From positions 1,905,501 to 1,969,500 of the forward strand of contig JAHQIY010000010.1 of the NCBI GenBank assembly GCA_019054805.1: DNA of 64,000 nt. The letters are read 5' to 3'. Position numbers and translations under genes: made by a program. Origin of the DNA: Brachionus manjavacas. Lineage: Eukaryota; Rotifera; Eurotatoria; Ploima; Brachionidae. Under the pieces are notes generated by a model. It was not told where the DNA came from and ran no database searches. It saw only the letters and a list, made by a program, of their open reading frames with translations. This document shows positions 48,631 through 60,015 of this stretch, piece after piece; the stretch's first letter is position 1, and each line of letters begins with the position of its first letter.

Positions 48631-49482
48631 CTAATGCCAGGTTCCATTTTTTAGATGAATGGTAACAGCAGAGGATATAAGATCGTTTGTCAAGTTAGAG
48701 GCTTCTTTTTCAATGTCATCACTGTTTTCCAAGTATTGAGCGGGTTGTCTTCTGCAACTGTCCTCTCTAAACATATCCCAACTTATACGTTTAATAGTAT
48801 AGCATCTCTTTATAGGCTGGAGATTTTTGAAAATAGTTATTGTTGGTTGATGGTCGCTAATCATGTGGTTCAATACTTTATGTGATTGGAAATGTTGTAG
48901 CATAGAGCTCGATGTAATTGATAGGTCAATCACAGATTTTCCTCGATTGTATGTTGGTCTGGCACAGTTTACAATATGCCCATTTGTTATGGATAAGAAG
49001 TTTTCAAGAATTATTCCATTTGAATTATCATTTTGACAATGCCAAATTTTGTTTTTACAGTTTAGGTCACCTGCTATGATGTAATTTTTATGGTTTAATG
49101 AAATGTGATTTAAAAGGGTTTCGTTCAATTTGGTTGATGGACTTGAATAGATAGAGAATATTGAGATATTGTTATTTTGACCTATTTGAAGTTCAATTCC
49201 AACAGCATTTTCGGATGATAGAAGATTTGTTAAATTGATTTGTGAAGCGAAGATGTTATTCCTAATACAAATTGCTGAACCTCCTCCACGTCGGCCAATA
49301 CGATCTGAACGAAAAATATTAAAGCCTGGAATGATTAACTGTATGTTTGGATCTAAAAATGTTTCATTTAGACTGATGATATCGGTTTTATAGATTTTAG
49401 CCAAGTTAGTAAGTTGAATAATTTTTGTCTCCGAAATAATAGATTGAATGTTTAAATGTAAAATTTTTAAGGTATTAATCAT
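48631..49482 (-). pseudogene. LINE ORF2, endonuclease domain only
   Basis: The likely start is the ATG at 49482-49480, giving NTLKILHLNIQSI, the usual opening of APE endonucleases. Conserved parts follow: DIISLNETFLDP, FNIFRSDRIGRRGGGSAICI, FSIYSSPS, YIIAGDLNCKNKIWHC, KSVIDLSI and MISDHQPT (catalytic SDH). The reading stops at 48631 about 280 residues in, before any reverse transcriptase. The ATG overlaps the ORF1 stop within ATGATTAA, so ORF2 was probably translated by reinitiation or a similar coupled mode. Confidence 0.75.
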
Positions 49483-50767
49483 TATTTGTGAGCATTTCGT
49501 TATCCGAATCGACAGTACTTTCTTCTTCGTTTTCGTCGGGTGAGTTTGAGCGCAGATATGCGTCAATAATTGTGGCAAAGACAGGTCCAAAGTGTTTGCT
49601 TATTATACCAGTGACGTATTTGGGATTTTCGTAAATGGATTCGTGAATGATATTAAGATCTTTGATTATGTCGATTATAAACATAATCAGTTTAGCGACG
49701 GGAGCGATAAATTGCTGAGGATTGTTGTTTACTGGTTGATGCGGGGCGGCAGATTCCACACGGTTTGTATCCGAAATTTTAATTTTTGTTTTTCTGTCTA
49801 TAATTTCTTTTTTTCTTTTAATCTCTTCGACCATATGGCTACATGATTTGCTGACCGATGAGTGTTTTTCGCCACCGTTTTCGCAACGGAACTTATTTGG
49901 GTCGTTAATTTTGCATGTTTTGTGAGAGTGGTCTTGAGCGCATCTAAGACAAGTAGGTTTTTTTTTAATATTTGGACAATTAGTCATAAAATGACCAAAT
50001 TTTTGGCAGTGGTAACATTGGTCAGGTTGAATGTCGAATTTCCAAGAAGATATTTTAATAACGGAATGACCAATTTTTATCCTTTTTTCTTCAACTAGTT
50101 TGCTGTATATTTCACGATCGTTCAGTATAGCTTTTATTATGTTTGTAGGTTTATTAGAACTTTTTTTTTTGATTCTTATCATATTAGTTATTTTAAAGTT
50201 TTCTAGCATGTATGATTTGTTTTCTTCATCTTCGACATCGAAATCGGTTGTGACATTGTAAAGTGCAATGTAGAATTTTGGGTTTGTGTTAATGTGTTTA
50301 AGACCATGACTAAATGCATCTTTTGGCCATGACTCTTTGATGTATTCTATGTCTTCTTTTGAGGTTGTTCTAATGATAAGTTAGTTTTTTTGATTAATGT
50401 ATGCGTTTAGGATGTTTGCTTTTGGTTTGCATCTCTTAATTTCGTTTTGTAGTTTAAGGTAAGATTTTAGTTCTCTTGGAAAAGATTCATTATTGAGAAA
50501 TTTGGCAGTGTACGCATTTTGTTTGTTTAGTTTTTCTTGTTTTTCATCTTTCTGTTTGGAAATGTTTATTGATTTGTGTTGGTTGATTGATATATTGTTT
50601 TTTTGATTGTTCTGTGATTGATTTGTGACGATTTGTGAGAAAAAGTTTTGATTTTGGTTGGGTTGATTCCATGGTAAATTTGAAGAATTTAGTATATTTG
50701 GCTGTAGTTGAGATTGCGAAATCGTTTTGGGGAAGTTCGCATCAAAGTGTGACGCATTTGCACTCAT
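49475..50767 (-). pseudogene. LINE ORF1 (gag-like) with zinc knuckles, one stop
   Basis: A single frame of about 430 codons runs from the ATG at 50767 to the stop at 49475, broken only by a TAA at 50383-50381. The N-terminal part is Asn/Gln-rich (SNLPWNQPNQNQNFFSQIVT). The middle has a CCHC knuckle (CYHCQKFGHFMTNCP) and a second, CCHC-like (CLRCAQDHSHKTC), then a decayed third. The C-terminus is acidic (SPDENEEESTVDSDNEML). Such proteins bind the LINE RNA. Apart from the stop the frame is intact, so this is a fairly young copy. Confidence 0.75.
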
Positions 50768-51054
50768 GTCCAGAAGTGGAGACAGGCAACAGAAGGTCTG
50801 GAGGTTGGTTGGGTAGTTTAATTTATGTTAATTTATTTTAAGATTTCAAAATTTCAATTTTGGGATTAGCGAAACGATTAAATTCTGCCTGGGAGATATA
50901 GAAGAAAGAAAAGAACAGTTAAAATTAATACTTAAAGCTTACTTACCTAAAACTAGACCTGAAACGGTAGAGTCTAATGAAACTCAATAAAGTTTGACGT
51001 ATTTTTGGTTGTTATTACTTGGATTTGATTGTTCAACCTTAACGCAAAAAGATG

Positions 51055-51076
51055 AAAAAAAAAAAAAAAAAAAAAA
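51055..51076. repeat. Poly(A) tract
   Basis: A run of over 20 A on the plus strand, ending in AATAAAAAG. It separates the LINE 5' flank from the Ty3-like relic and could be an old retroposon tail or simple low complexity. Confidence 0.6.
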
Positions 51077-51239
51077 TAAAAAGATACTTACCTACGACTT
51101 TTACAATGATTTTACCTTTTTAGCATAAACACCAAAGGTTTGCTAAGATCGAAGGTCTGGTTTTCAAGATTGAAGAAAATGATTGAGAGAAAGATTGATA
51201 GCTTTAGAATTTTTCAATGCGGTACTATTGACAAGAAGA

Positions 51240-51660
51240 GTTAAATTCCGGCTGTGATGTCCAAAATGCTAAATAAGGTCTGGGCTCATTTAAGCGCTAA
51301 TTTGATGGACTTTTGACGACTGGTGAGTATTAGTTGGAGGTCACTATCGATTGCACAAGATTCAAAGTAGTCAATATCGTGAGATCAACCCCTGCGGAGT
51401 CAATCATTTTTAAAGCTTTACAGGGTATATGCAATTCTTGGTATTCCGAGAGAAATTAAGAGTGACAAAGCTAATATGAGTCAAGAAGGAGAAACCAGAT
51501 GAGAACATTAGAGTAACACTAGAAAATGACGTTAGAACGGCACTCTAAGCAGCATGGCATTGTGAAGATTTAAAACTGGTGATTGGGTCTTAGTTAGGAA
51601 CCGTAGATATTTCAAGAAAATCTTGTTTGGAGGTGTGCAAGATACTTGGATTGAATAAGA
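51240..51660 (+). mobile_element. Ty3-type integrase remnant
   Basis: Plus-strand pieces in shifting frames. VMSKMLNKVWAHLSANLMDF is at about 51255-51315. VTIDCTRFKVVNIVRSTPAE is at about 51340, followed by IFKALQGI. Next come LGIPREIKSDKANM (the core 'GiPreikSDnG' segment around the second catalytic Asp) and FKTGDWVLVRNRRYFKKI (the C-terminal GDWVLV part). Order and spacing match Ty3-type integrase. Several stops and frameshifts make it inactive. No LTRs were found. Confidence 0.6.
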
Positions 51661-53003
51661 TTCCGGTGTTGTATTATTTTTGGGATTTTATTTGCTCATT
51701 AGATTTCACACGAAAAATCTGAGGACTTTGAGTCCGTCAAGTACTATTGTTTTAAAAAGCTTCCAAACCTTTCTGTTTTATTTCATCTAAAATAGATTCA
51801 ATGGAAAAAATTTCATATTTATTGATGAATATATTTCTAAAAATGGCGATTTTTAGGAATTGTTCTCTTTTTTTTAGAGAATTAAAAATTGAGAAATTTT
51901 ACATATTTTACGTGAATTTTTATTATAAAAGACGGGAAAAATGGTCAATTTTATTTAAAAAAACGAGAAAAAAAATCGTTAAAAACCACAACTACAATGC
52001 TATTATTAATGATCCGACCAGACACTGCTATTCTCAATGACTATTTTAATTACTTAAGGATAAATTTTAAAATAATATAAAATGAATATCTTTTTTTTTT
52101 ATAAAACCTTTTTTAAGTGATCAATGCATCTTTTACATTTAAAGGCGTAATTGTTTTTTCAAATTTTCTAATAGCTGTAATGGGATCACAACCGGATAAG
52201 ACCATTTTTTTCTTACAAAATTTTTAGCTCATTCTATAACAATTCAATTAGGTTAAAATTTCGTGATTTCGGAAGTGATCTTATCTCTTAATACTAGATT
52301 ATTTATATATATGATAAATTTTAGTAAATAAATATCTCAATATCTGTTATTTATTTTTAAAAAAGGATGTTAATGACTATGAGTTATGTTTTGGGTCATT
52401 TTCCTGGTATATATTAAACTTTTTTCGAACTTTTTTAGCACAATTGAATTTTTATGGAATACGCTCAAAGTTTTTTTAAGAAAAAAAATGTTCTTATCTG
52501 ATAAAAACAGTTTATCATAGCAGTACTGAATCTTCTGATTTTAAGTTTATCATACTGAAAAAAAAATTCATTAGCATTAATTTTTTATTTAATAATTTTC
52601 TAATTCCAAATTTTAAATTGATTATATTCTTTATTTTAATTTTATGTCTTTTCGACCAGCTTGTCAAAAAATTTTTCTAAATATTCCAAAATATCTTAAT
52701 TTAATCATAGTTAATAAATTAAGATTTGTTTACAGACTTATGTGGCAATGTTAAATAGAAACCTTTATTCAAACCCAAAACAATAATCTAGTCAAACAAA
52801 ACTAAATAACCAAATTAAATTAGCGTCTTTATGTTTTTATTCAAAATTTATTCAAGCTTAAAAAATTGGCTCAAAAATTTAAATATTTTATCCTTATAAT
52901 AAATTAAAATTTAATATTTTATTTGATAGAAAATAAAAGTGAATTCAAAAAAAAAATTAAAATAGAAAAATAAATAAAATTAAAAATTTTAAAATTCGCG
53001 AAT
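51661..53003. other. AT-rich intergenic stretch
   Basis: An open reading of 79 codons at 51801-52040 is Lys/Phe/Ile-rich with no domain and is probably chance. No gene or named repeat was seen here. Confidence 0.45.
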
Positions 53004-54607
53004 TTAATTTCGTAAATCCCAAATCTTGATGGTTTTATCGCGACTACCACTGGCCAAAGTATATTTATCAATTGATTGAAGGCAAGAAACCTCAAAATTA
53101 TGGCCACTTAGCGTTTTGATACATTGGTTGCTTCGTAAATCCCAAATCTTGATGGTGTTATCACGACTACCACTGGCCAAAGTATTTTTATCAATTAATT
53201 GAAGACAAGAAACCTCAAAAGTATGGCCACTTAGTGCATTGAAACAATGAAAGTTTCGTAAATCCCAAATCTTGATGATGTTATCGCGACCACCACTAAC
53301 AAAAATATGTTGTTCAATTAATTGAAGACAACTTAAATAATTAGCATGGCCATTATCTGTATTGATACATTTGTTGCTTCGTAAATCCCAAATCTTGATG
53401 GTGTTATCACGACTACCACTGGCCAAAGTATTTTTATCAATTAATTGAAGACAAGAAACCTCAAAATTATGGCCACTAAGCGTATTGATACATTGGTTAC
53501 TTCGTAAATCCCAAATCTTGATTGTGTTATCACGACTACCACTGGCTAAAGTATTTTTATCAATTAATTGAAGACAAGAAACCTCAAAAGTATGGCCATT
53601 TAGTGTATTTATACATTGGTAGTTTCTTAAATCCCAAATCTTGATGGTGTTATCACGACTACCACTGGCCAAAGTATTTTTATCAATTAATTGAAGACAA
53701 GAAACCTCAAAATTATGGCCACTAAGCGTATTGATACATTGGTTACTTCGTAAATCCCAAATCTTGATTGTGTTATCACGACTACCACTGGCTAAAGTAT
53801 TTTTTTCAATTAATTGAAGAGATGAAACCCAATTTGCATGGCCATTTAGTGTATTTTTACATTTTATAGTTTCAAAATTTCTTGATACTAAAAGAATGCC
53901 CATAGGGCAGAAAAATTTTAATGTCTTTGCTTTCACTTTTAGATAGATTAATTACCGTCTCCATTGGTATCTTTTGATAATTCGCTTTTTGAATTTGGCA
54001 AATTAATTATTGTTAGCTCTAGATTTCCAATTAAATTATCTTTTATATTTGTTATCTCCTTTTTATTAAATTGGTTATTTTTAAGTTCTTTCAAAATTTC
54101 ATTTTTTTCCAATTCCATTTGGTCAATCTTACTCAAGTATTCACTTTCTTTTTCAATTTTTTCTAATAAATCATCTGTATCTTCAATTTCTTTTATAAAT
54201 TTTTCTTTATCTAATTGACCAAATTCAATATTTCTAATCACTTCACAAAATTGAGTTTGTTTTTGATCGATTTTTTCAACCATTTCTATCCTCATTTCAT
54301 TAATCTTTTCAATCAATTCTTCCGTATGTAGATCAATTTTACTTTTTAAATTGTCAAAATGTCCATTTATCGTGGTATCTGATGTGTAATAAAGATTTTC
54401 TAATGACATCTCTATTTTTTTTCTTTTTATTTTCTCTTGGTTTATTGGTGTGTTTAAAATTTTCTCGACATTAAGTGTATGCTTTTTTTGACATTCAGGA
54501 CAAGTCAATTCGCCATTTTTGTTCATTAAATTTTTATATTTGGTCCATTTTTCGCAATCAAGTCTTAAAGTTATCTCCTCCATTTTTAAATCTTGTATCT
54601 TTTTCAA
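53004..54607 (-). CDS. Coiled-coil/WD40 seven-blade propeller protein with partial zinc motif
   Basis: Two exons, 54607-53956 and 53887-53004, join over a 68-bp GT-AG intron in matching phase (511 residues). The N-terminus has a Cys/His cluster (GELTCPECQKKH) like the second half of a RING or B-box-type module. A long charged coiled coil follows (about residues 55-205; EKIDQKQTQFCEVIR, KIEKESEYLSKIDQMELEKN). The C-terminal half is exactly seven WD40 repeats of 41 residues, one propeller, many nearly identical (GHNFEVSCLQLIDKNTLASG, SRDNTIKIWDLR). Domain order resembles TRAF-WD40 or TRIM-like scaffold proteins, but a full RING is not seen, so enzymatic ubiquitin ligase activity is not claimed. 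The start may be further upstream. Confidence 0.78.
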
Positions 54608-54894
54608 AAAAATTTTTCGGAGTCTAATTTTAAATTAGCATAGATAAATAAGGCATTTTAACTTATTAATAAAGAATGTTACTATCATGAAAATATTTAG
54701 TTTCCATGGGTACTCATTCACAATTTTATTATATCGCAAATCTTGTAAAATATTGTGTTTATTCCATTCATTATATAAATTTTCTTTTACTGGGATTATT
54801 TTTTCGTTATGTGATGAGATTTTGGCTATTTTTGATCGAAATTTTAAAGAGAAGTGAATTTGTTACTTATCTTCTGAATAAAAGTAAATCATAC

Positions 54895-55005
54895 TGAATG
54901 TTATCGCGACCAACACTAGCAAAAGTATATTGATCTATTAATTGAAAGCAACTTACATAATAAGCATGGCCTTTTAATGTATTGATACATTAGTAAATGT
55001 TTGAT
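54895..55005 (-). pseudogene. Decayed WD40 repeat, relic 1
   Basis: The minus strand reads CINTLKGHAYYVSCFQLIDQ then YTFASVGRDNI, one blade like those of the gene at 53.0-54.6 kb, ending without the WD dipeptide. It lies about 290 bp upstream of that gene's start. Confidence 0.7.
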
Positions 55006-55239
55006 AGACTCAGTAATTGTACATAAAACTGTAAAGGCCAATTTTGAACATTTTCACCTTTAATACTCTCTGAACTATGTAATTACTTTCTTTTTTTTAA
55101 AAAATAAAAACTTCATTTTATTTTAATCATTTTTGTTTGCAATAATTTGGTTTAAACGAAGGCGTAAGCCATTCGGACGAACCTGGGGATCACCCCAAAT
55201 TATATTTTTAATAAAAAAAATAAAAAAAATATTGATGTT

Positions 55240-55450
55240 GTTAAATTTACAACCACTTGCCAAATTATGTTGATCGATTGATTAAAGACAATAATTACAA
55301 TAATAAGATCATAAATTTAAATGACAATAAGATCATTAATTTAATTGATACATTGGTAGTTTCTAAATCTTAAATCTAGACGGTGTTGTCTTCGCTACCA
55401 CCAGTCAAAGTTTATTTATCAATTAGTTGAAGAGCATAACCCAAGTGATT
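55240..55450 (-). pseudogene. Decayed WD40 repeats, relic 2
   Basis: Minus-strand reading GYALQLIDK, a stop, then TLTGGSEDNTV and DLETTNVSI, followed by further broken sequence toward 55240 that still shows blade-like motifs. Together with relic 1 it looks like the remains of an older neighbouring WD40 gene or of a longer array. Confidence 0.55.
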
Positions 55451-56046
55451 CTTTTTAACGATAATAAAACGAGAATTATCAAAATAATATAATAAATATC
55501 CTTAATTCTCGCAAATTTACGTTAATTTTTTTTATTTCAATAAGCATTTTATCTTTTCTTATCGATACAATAACGTTGATTTTTTATAAAATCATTTTTT
55601 TTAGGATTAAAATGTTTTTTTTTTATTACAGTTTATTAATAAGCTATCATTCACTATTTCAAAAATTCTTTTGGTTAAAGTAAGAAAATTCCACATCTTG
55701 AATTTGTGTTAAATTAGAATTGAGTCATTTTATTAGTTTCAAAATAAATCAAATAAATTTTTTGAGAAATAAGGTTTGTTCACAAAATTATTTGACTCAT
55801 ATAATTATCTTAATATCAAAAAATTACCACCACACATTTTATAAGAAAAAAATTAATCTCGTCCCCCTTTAAAAAAGAAAGGAAAACTTTTTATCCTGCT
55901 AAAAAAATTCCCTTTTTGAGACCTTTTCGGTAAAATGTTTGCACTTGCTACCGGGAGAAGATTCAAGTGGAAATTCAGGAAGACTTATGGAATAAATAGT
56001 AATAGTATGTTAATCAGATATTAGTATAAAATTAAGGTGTTTGGTA
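55451..56046. other. Intergenic stretch before the hAT MITE
   Basis: AT-rich, with no gene or repeat recognised. Confidence 0.4.
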
Positions 56047-56532
56047 TAGTGTTGGATGCGGACAAGACAAACCGGTGCAATACACGGACGGTTTTTTGTG
56101 GGCATTTGGCCGGTCAGCAGTCAAATTTTTGGACCGCCAAAATAAACGGTCTAAAAAATACGGGCGGTTAAAAAATACGGCCAAAATTTTTGTCGGTTAA
56201 ATTGAAATTGAAATTTTTTCGAAATAATGCTTTTAATTAAAATGATAAAAAATTAAAAAAAAATTTCTTTATTTATTTTAAAAAGTTTTTTAAGAATTTT
56301 TTTTTATTTTTCAAAATTTTACAAAAAATTTAGTGACCGCCCTCCAAAAAGTTGGCCGCTTTTTGGCCGTCCGTATATTTTAGACCGTTTATTTTAGCGT
56401 CCAAAAATTAGACCACCTATCTGACTAGCTAAATGACCGCCCGCTTAAAGGTTGTCCGGCTAATGCGGACACGGTCACGGTTTCTGAAAATTGTGGCGGG
56501 TTAATTGTCCGCTTGTACGGATCCCAACACTA
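56047..56532. mobile_element. hAT-type MITE with perfect 8-bp target duplication
   Basis: Terminal inverted repeats are TAGTGTTGG(A/G) at both ends. The flanking 8-mers are GTTTGGTA at 56039-56046 and GTTTGGTA at 56533-56540, identical. This is diagnostic of hAT-type insertion. The arms are long: TTTTTGGACCGCC then AATAAACGGTCTAAAA on the left recur inverted on the right. The interior is GC-rich (GACCGCC, GGCCG motifs) and unlike host DNA. It has no ORF. The perfect duplication suggests a fairly recent insertion. Confidence 0.92.
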
Positions 56533-56873
56533 GTTTGGTATGTGAATAATGCAAGTATGGTGGGATGAATATGGGTATGCTGAAAATTTTTGCCAGTATA
56601 TTAAAAAATATTTTCGGTATGCTAAAATAAAAATCCCTGCTATTTATTTATCTTGCATTGTAGTCTGATGTTAAGTTGTATGATACGTGTAAGACTTTTC
56701 CGAAAGTTTTTGCAGTGGCTGACTTTTATTATTTTAATGTGGATATTTTTACCGGAGATAAGTAAAAAGCTTCGTGATCAAGATATCAATGTTGAAATTT
56801 CAGCATTTAATATAAAATAATTTCAAATTGATTTTTTATCGTAAACTCTTTCAAAAACCGCAAAACTTGCATT

Positions 56874-56939
56874 AATAAGCGTCACTGACGCTTATTACTA
56901 TGACTTGACTAACCTTATTGAATAAAGTTAGTCAAGTCA
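56874..56939. repeat. Two adjacent perfect hairpins
   Basis: The first, 56874-56896, is a palindrome with 11-bp arms around one base (AATAAGCGTCA/TGACGCTTATT). The second, 56901-56939, has 13-bp arms TGACTTGACTAAC/GTTAGTCAAGTCA around a 13-nt loop, and is followed by more AGTCAAGTCA motif. It may be a fragment of the AAGTCA repeat family. Confidence 0.8.
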
Positions 56940-57144
56940 AGTCAGATTTTTCGAGTTTTTTGTGAAAAATTTAAAAAATGTTCCAAAGTGGTCTAATCAT
57001 TAAAAAATTTTGCTGGGTAAAAATAGAATTTAATAATTATTATTTTAAATATAAAAGAAAGTAAATTAGAAAACTAATTAAATTTTGCAATTTTAAAATC
57101 AATTGAAAAAATGGATTATTATTTAGGAAAATTTTGACCGAATT

Positions 57145-60015
57145 TCAATCATACAAAAAGGGCTGAACTTTGGCTTGAATTGAGTTGGTTTGGTTTTTTA
57201 CTGTAAGATATCTGTACGCTAAATCGATGATGAACGCTATCGGTTCCATAAGGGTAACAACAGAGCACCCAATAAATAGACCAAGTAGACCACCTTGAAA
57301 AAAAAAATTATTTTTTATTTAACTCATAAGCTAAAATTACCAATTGATGCTACTAAATCTTGAAGACGAATTAACTCTGTCTCTTTTATAAATGTCCAAG
57401 ACAACTCCTGATAAAAAACATTGACCATCAGAGTGCTCTGTTTATACAAATCAAAAGTTAAATTTTCATGTTTATTTTTGACATTGTCCTGTTTTTTGAT
57501 GATCTCATAGTAATATTGGGTCGGATAGTCCGAATAGGATTTTTGATAAGTGTATTCCATTGTGTTACAACTAACTGGACATTCTTTGTCACAAGTAAAT
57601 GACAAATCTTCAGAATCGAATTGTTTTCGGACTTCCTCAATACAAGTTATTTGCTTAATAGTTTTGCAAAAACCGACTTTTGCTTTAGTCGTGGAAATTT
57701 GTGGATCAGTGCAGTTACATTTTGGAATAATGAATTTAAACAGTAAACAGAATTCGAAGCATTTTTTTCTTGTATAACTCCCCGACAAAACTGATAGTTT
57801 GAATGATTCTGGGTCAGTTTCTTTCGTTTCGAAAGCATTGTTAACACATTTGCTATAAGGTTCACTTAGTTTTTTATAAAAAGTTCTTTTGATGCCTATT
57901 TCTGCTGATGTACCAACAGGTAATTTGATGCCTTCAAAACTTCCCGCTGGATCAGCACTGTTATTATGAACAGCCAAGTACAGTCCTTTTTTTTCAAAAA
58001 ATAAATCTTGTTGTCCAGGAAAGCCTGTGAATATTTCCAAAGTAAGTCCACTTTCTGGTCCAGTTTTACTAGTTTTTTTTACACTTGTTGAATCATTGAT
58101 TTTTTTATTGAAAGTAAAGCACTGACCATATTCATAAGCAAAAAATCTTTGAAAATCTCTTGAATCACACTTTTGACCATTAAAATAGCAACTTATTACT
58201 AAATCTTCAAAATTATTCACAATTTTTATGTTGCTGCGAAAATTTGTGGCTATTAAGTCATCCAGAAAGTTTGTCGTCAACAACTTAAAAGCTCGACGAA
58301 CTTCAAAAATTGCCGAAGATTGACTTGAAGGAATTATTTCTAAGCTTAAATTACTCATGTTCAAAATTTGACCAAAATAAACTTGTGTTTTTTCATCAGT
58401 TGTATCAAAAGGATTTAGATTGCAAATGGAAATCGCTGGAAAATCATCCAGATATGATTCATAGATCTCAACACTTGTTGAATATGGATACGAGTAGTAA
58501 GTTCTGATTGAAAAAAATATCACTTAAAGAAAATAATCTTTAATTTTTTTTTATTTTCTATCTTCACTTGAACAAAGATTAAAACTAAAAAACATTCCTT
58601 TTAAATTTTTCTGAAAATAAATTTTTTTCCTCAAATTTTTTTATTAATTTTCTGATAAAAATTTTTTTTTATTTTTGCATGAGATTAAGAAAAATTAATG
58701 TCATTTTACCTAAAGTATAAAGACATTAGAAGCATAAATTCATATTCTAAAAGATTCTATTATTTTCAAAAAATTATAAATTTAAAAATTTTTGGTTTTA
58801 GTTTGGCTTTAAATTTGAATTTTTCTTTATTAATTCACGTTTTTAATTCATGAATCCTTTAAATAAAGTTTTCTATTTTTCTTCATTTGATCCAAATACT
58901 AAACATAAAAGTCTATATAAATCCTCCCTAAAACAACAATTATTCCAACATTAATTACTGAGAATTCACCTAAGATATCAACAATTCTGACATTAGAAGT
59001 ATTTATTTTCATCAGCTAAATTTTTTTTTGCAGCTATTTTTTTACAGCATAATAATTATTATACTTTTTTATTTTTTTACTAAAAAATTATTCTTTTTTT
59101 AAAAAATATCAAAAATTTGAAAAGCTTGATTAGGTTGAATTGTGTTCATTGCATTTTAATTCCGAGAAATAGGTTTCGAGAGTTGCTGGTTATGGATTTG
59201 GTTTAATTGCATCTTGATTCACAGCTAAAGCTTCACTATTTTCACTTGTCTGGCGTTGTAATAAAGACCTAGTTTATGATGGTTGACCTCTTTTACGCTT
59301 TTGACCTACTGGTAAACATTTTGTTTGGAAAGGTACCTGGCAGAGATTTAGCCTACTGGAAAACGCTATAATGCGGCATCAGAAGAAGTTTTTTAGGTGA
59401 TAATTAAATGATTTTAGTGTGAAAAAGAAAATAACATTAAGAAAAAATAAATTGAATATAAACGAAAAATTTTCTTATAAAGAAAAATTAATTGAAAAAA
59501 AAATTAGCTAAAGAAAGAAATATAAACCTTCCAACATCTTCATCTTCTATTATTCCAAAAGAAAAACCAGGTGAAGTAGCCACATCTATCTTAACTCAAT
59601 CTAATATTTTATCTCAATTGTAACAGCAACTTATCCAAATATTGTGCCTTAAAGTATTTCAATATTAATTTCTAGCCGAATGCCTAGCCAAACAAATAAT
59701 TTTCCAACAGGCTTAAAAAAGAATTTACAAAACTTAAAAAATTTTATATTTTGGAAAATAAATGACCAAAATTATAAAATTATTTTGAAAAAGATCTTAA
59801 CCTTCTTGAATTAAATAAATTTTTTTACTTGATATTGCACCAGCGATCCCGATTGAAAAAAAAATGCTCCACATTATTTTAATTCCTAACAAATCACTTC
59901 CGAATATTCTTGGCAAACCGTGAGCAGTAGAATCTGCACATTTTTTTTTGAAAGAATCTGCAATTATTTCAAAATGTTTTGGTTTTTTAATTTGATTTTT
60001 TCCCTTCAAAGCCAT
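57145..60015 (-). CDS. DEG/ENaC family sodium channel subunit, paralog 2
   Basis: Three minus-strand exons, 60015-59829, 58522-57341 and 57293-57145, with GT-AG introns of 1306 and 47 bp, give about 505 residues. All parts of the family are present: STAHGLPRIF (HG gating motif), TM1 (LGIKIMWSIFFSIGIAGA), FPAISICNLNPFD, the Cys-rich extracellular domain, and TM2 with GLLGLFIGCSVVTLMEPIAF (GxS filter). Exon 2 has the same length as in paralog 1 (1182 bp) and differs at only about 20 of 394 residues. TM2 and the C-terminal tail (exon 3) differ more. The first intron holds a transposase tail relic at 59193-59327. Confidence 0.9.
59193..59327 (-). pseudogene. Transposase C-terminal tail relic (GQKRKRGQP)
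   Basis: The minus strand reads QTKCLPVGQKRKRGQPS, a stop, then TRSLLQRQTSENSEALAVNQ. The KRKRG core and its spacing match the tails at 34560-34810 and 46398-46493. It lies in the first intron of DEG/ENaC paralog 2 in the same orientation. Confidence 0.45.

Larger units (their letters stand above)
48620..50900 (-). mobile_element. Two-ORF jockey-like LINE, 3' half missing
   Basis: Minus-strand element with a gag-like ORF1 and the endonuclease start of ORF2. The reverse transcriptase is absent: the reading ends at 48631 and sequence beyond shows no palm motifs. LINEs are usually lost from the 5' side, so a copy keeping ORF1 and endonuclease but losing the polymerase suggests a later deletion. 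The 5' leader probably extends past 50767 toward 50900, and the exact ends are not visible. Confidence 0.7.

Noticed and set aside
51801..52040. 79-codon open reading (plus)
   Set aside because: Lys/Ile/Phe composition expected from A/T-rich sequence; no recognisable domain.
53004..53900. CRISPR-like direct repeats
   Set aside because: The 123-bp repeats translate as WD40 blades in one frame; there are no short repeats with unique spacers.
54706..54897. Small hydrophobic open reading (plus) beside the WD40 gene
   Set aside because: Hydrophobic residues follow from T-rich codons; there is no supporting context and it borders a WD40 relic on the other strand.
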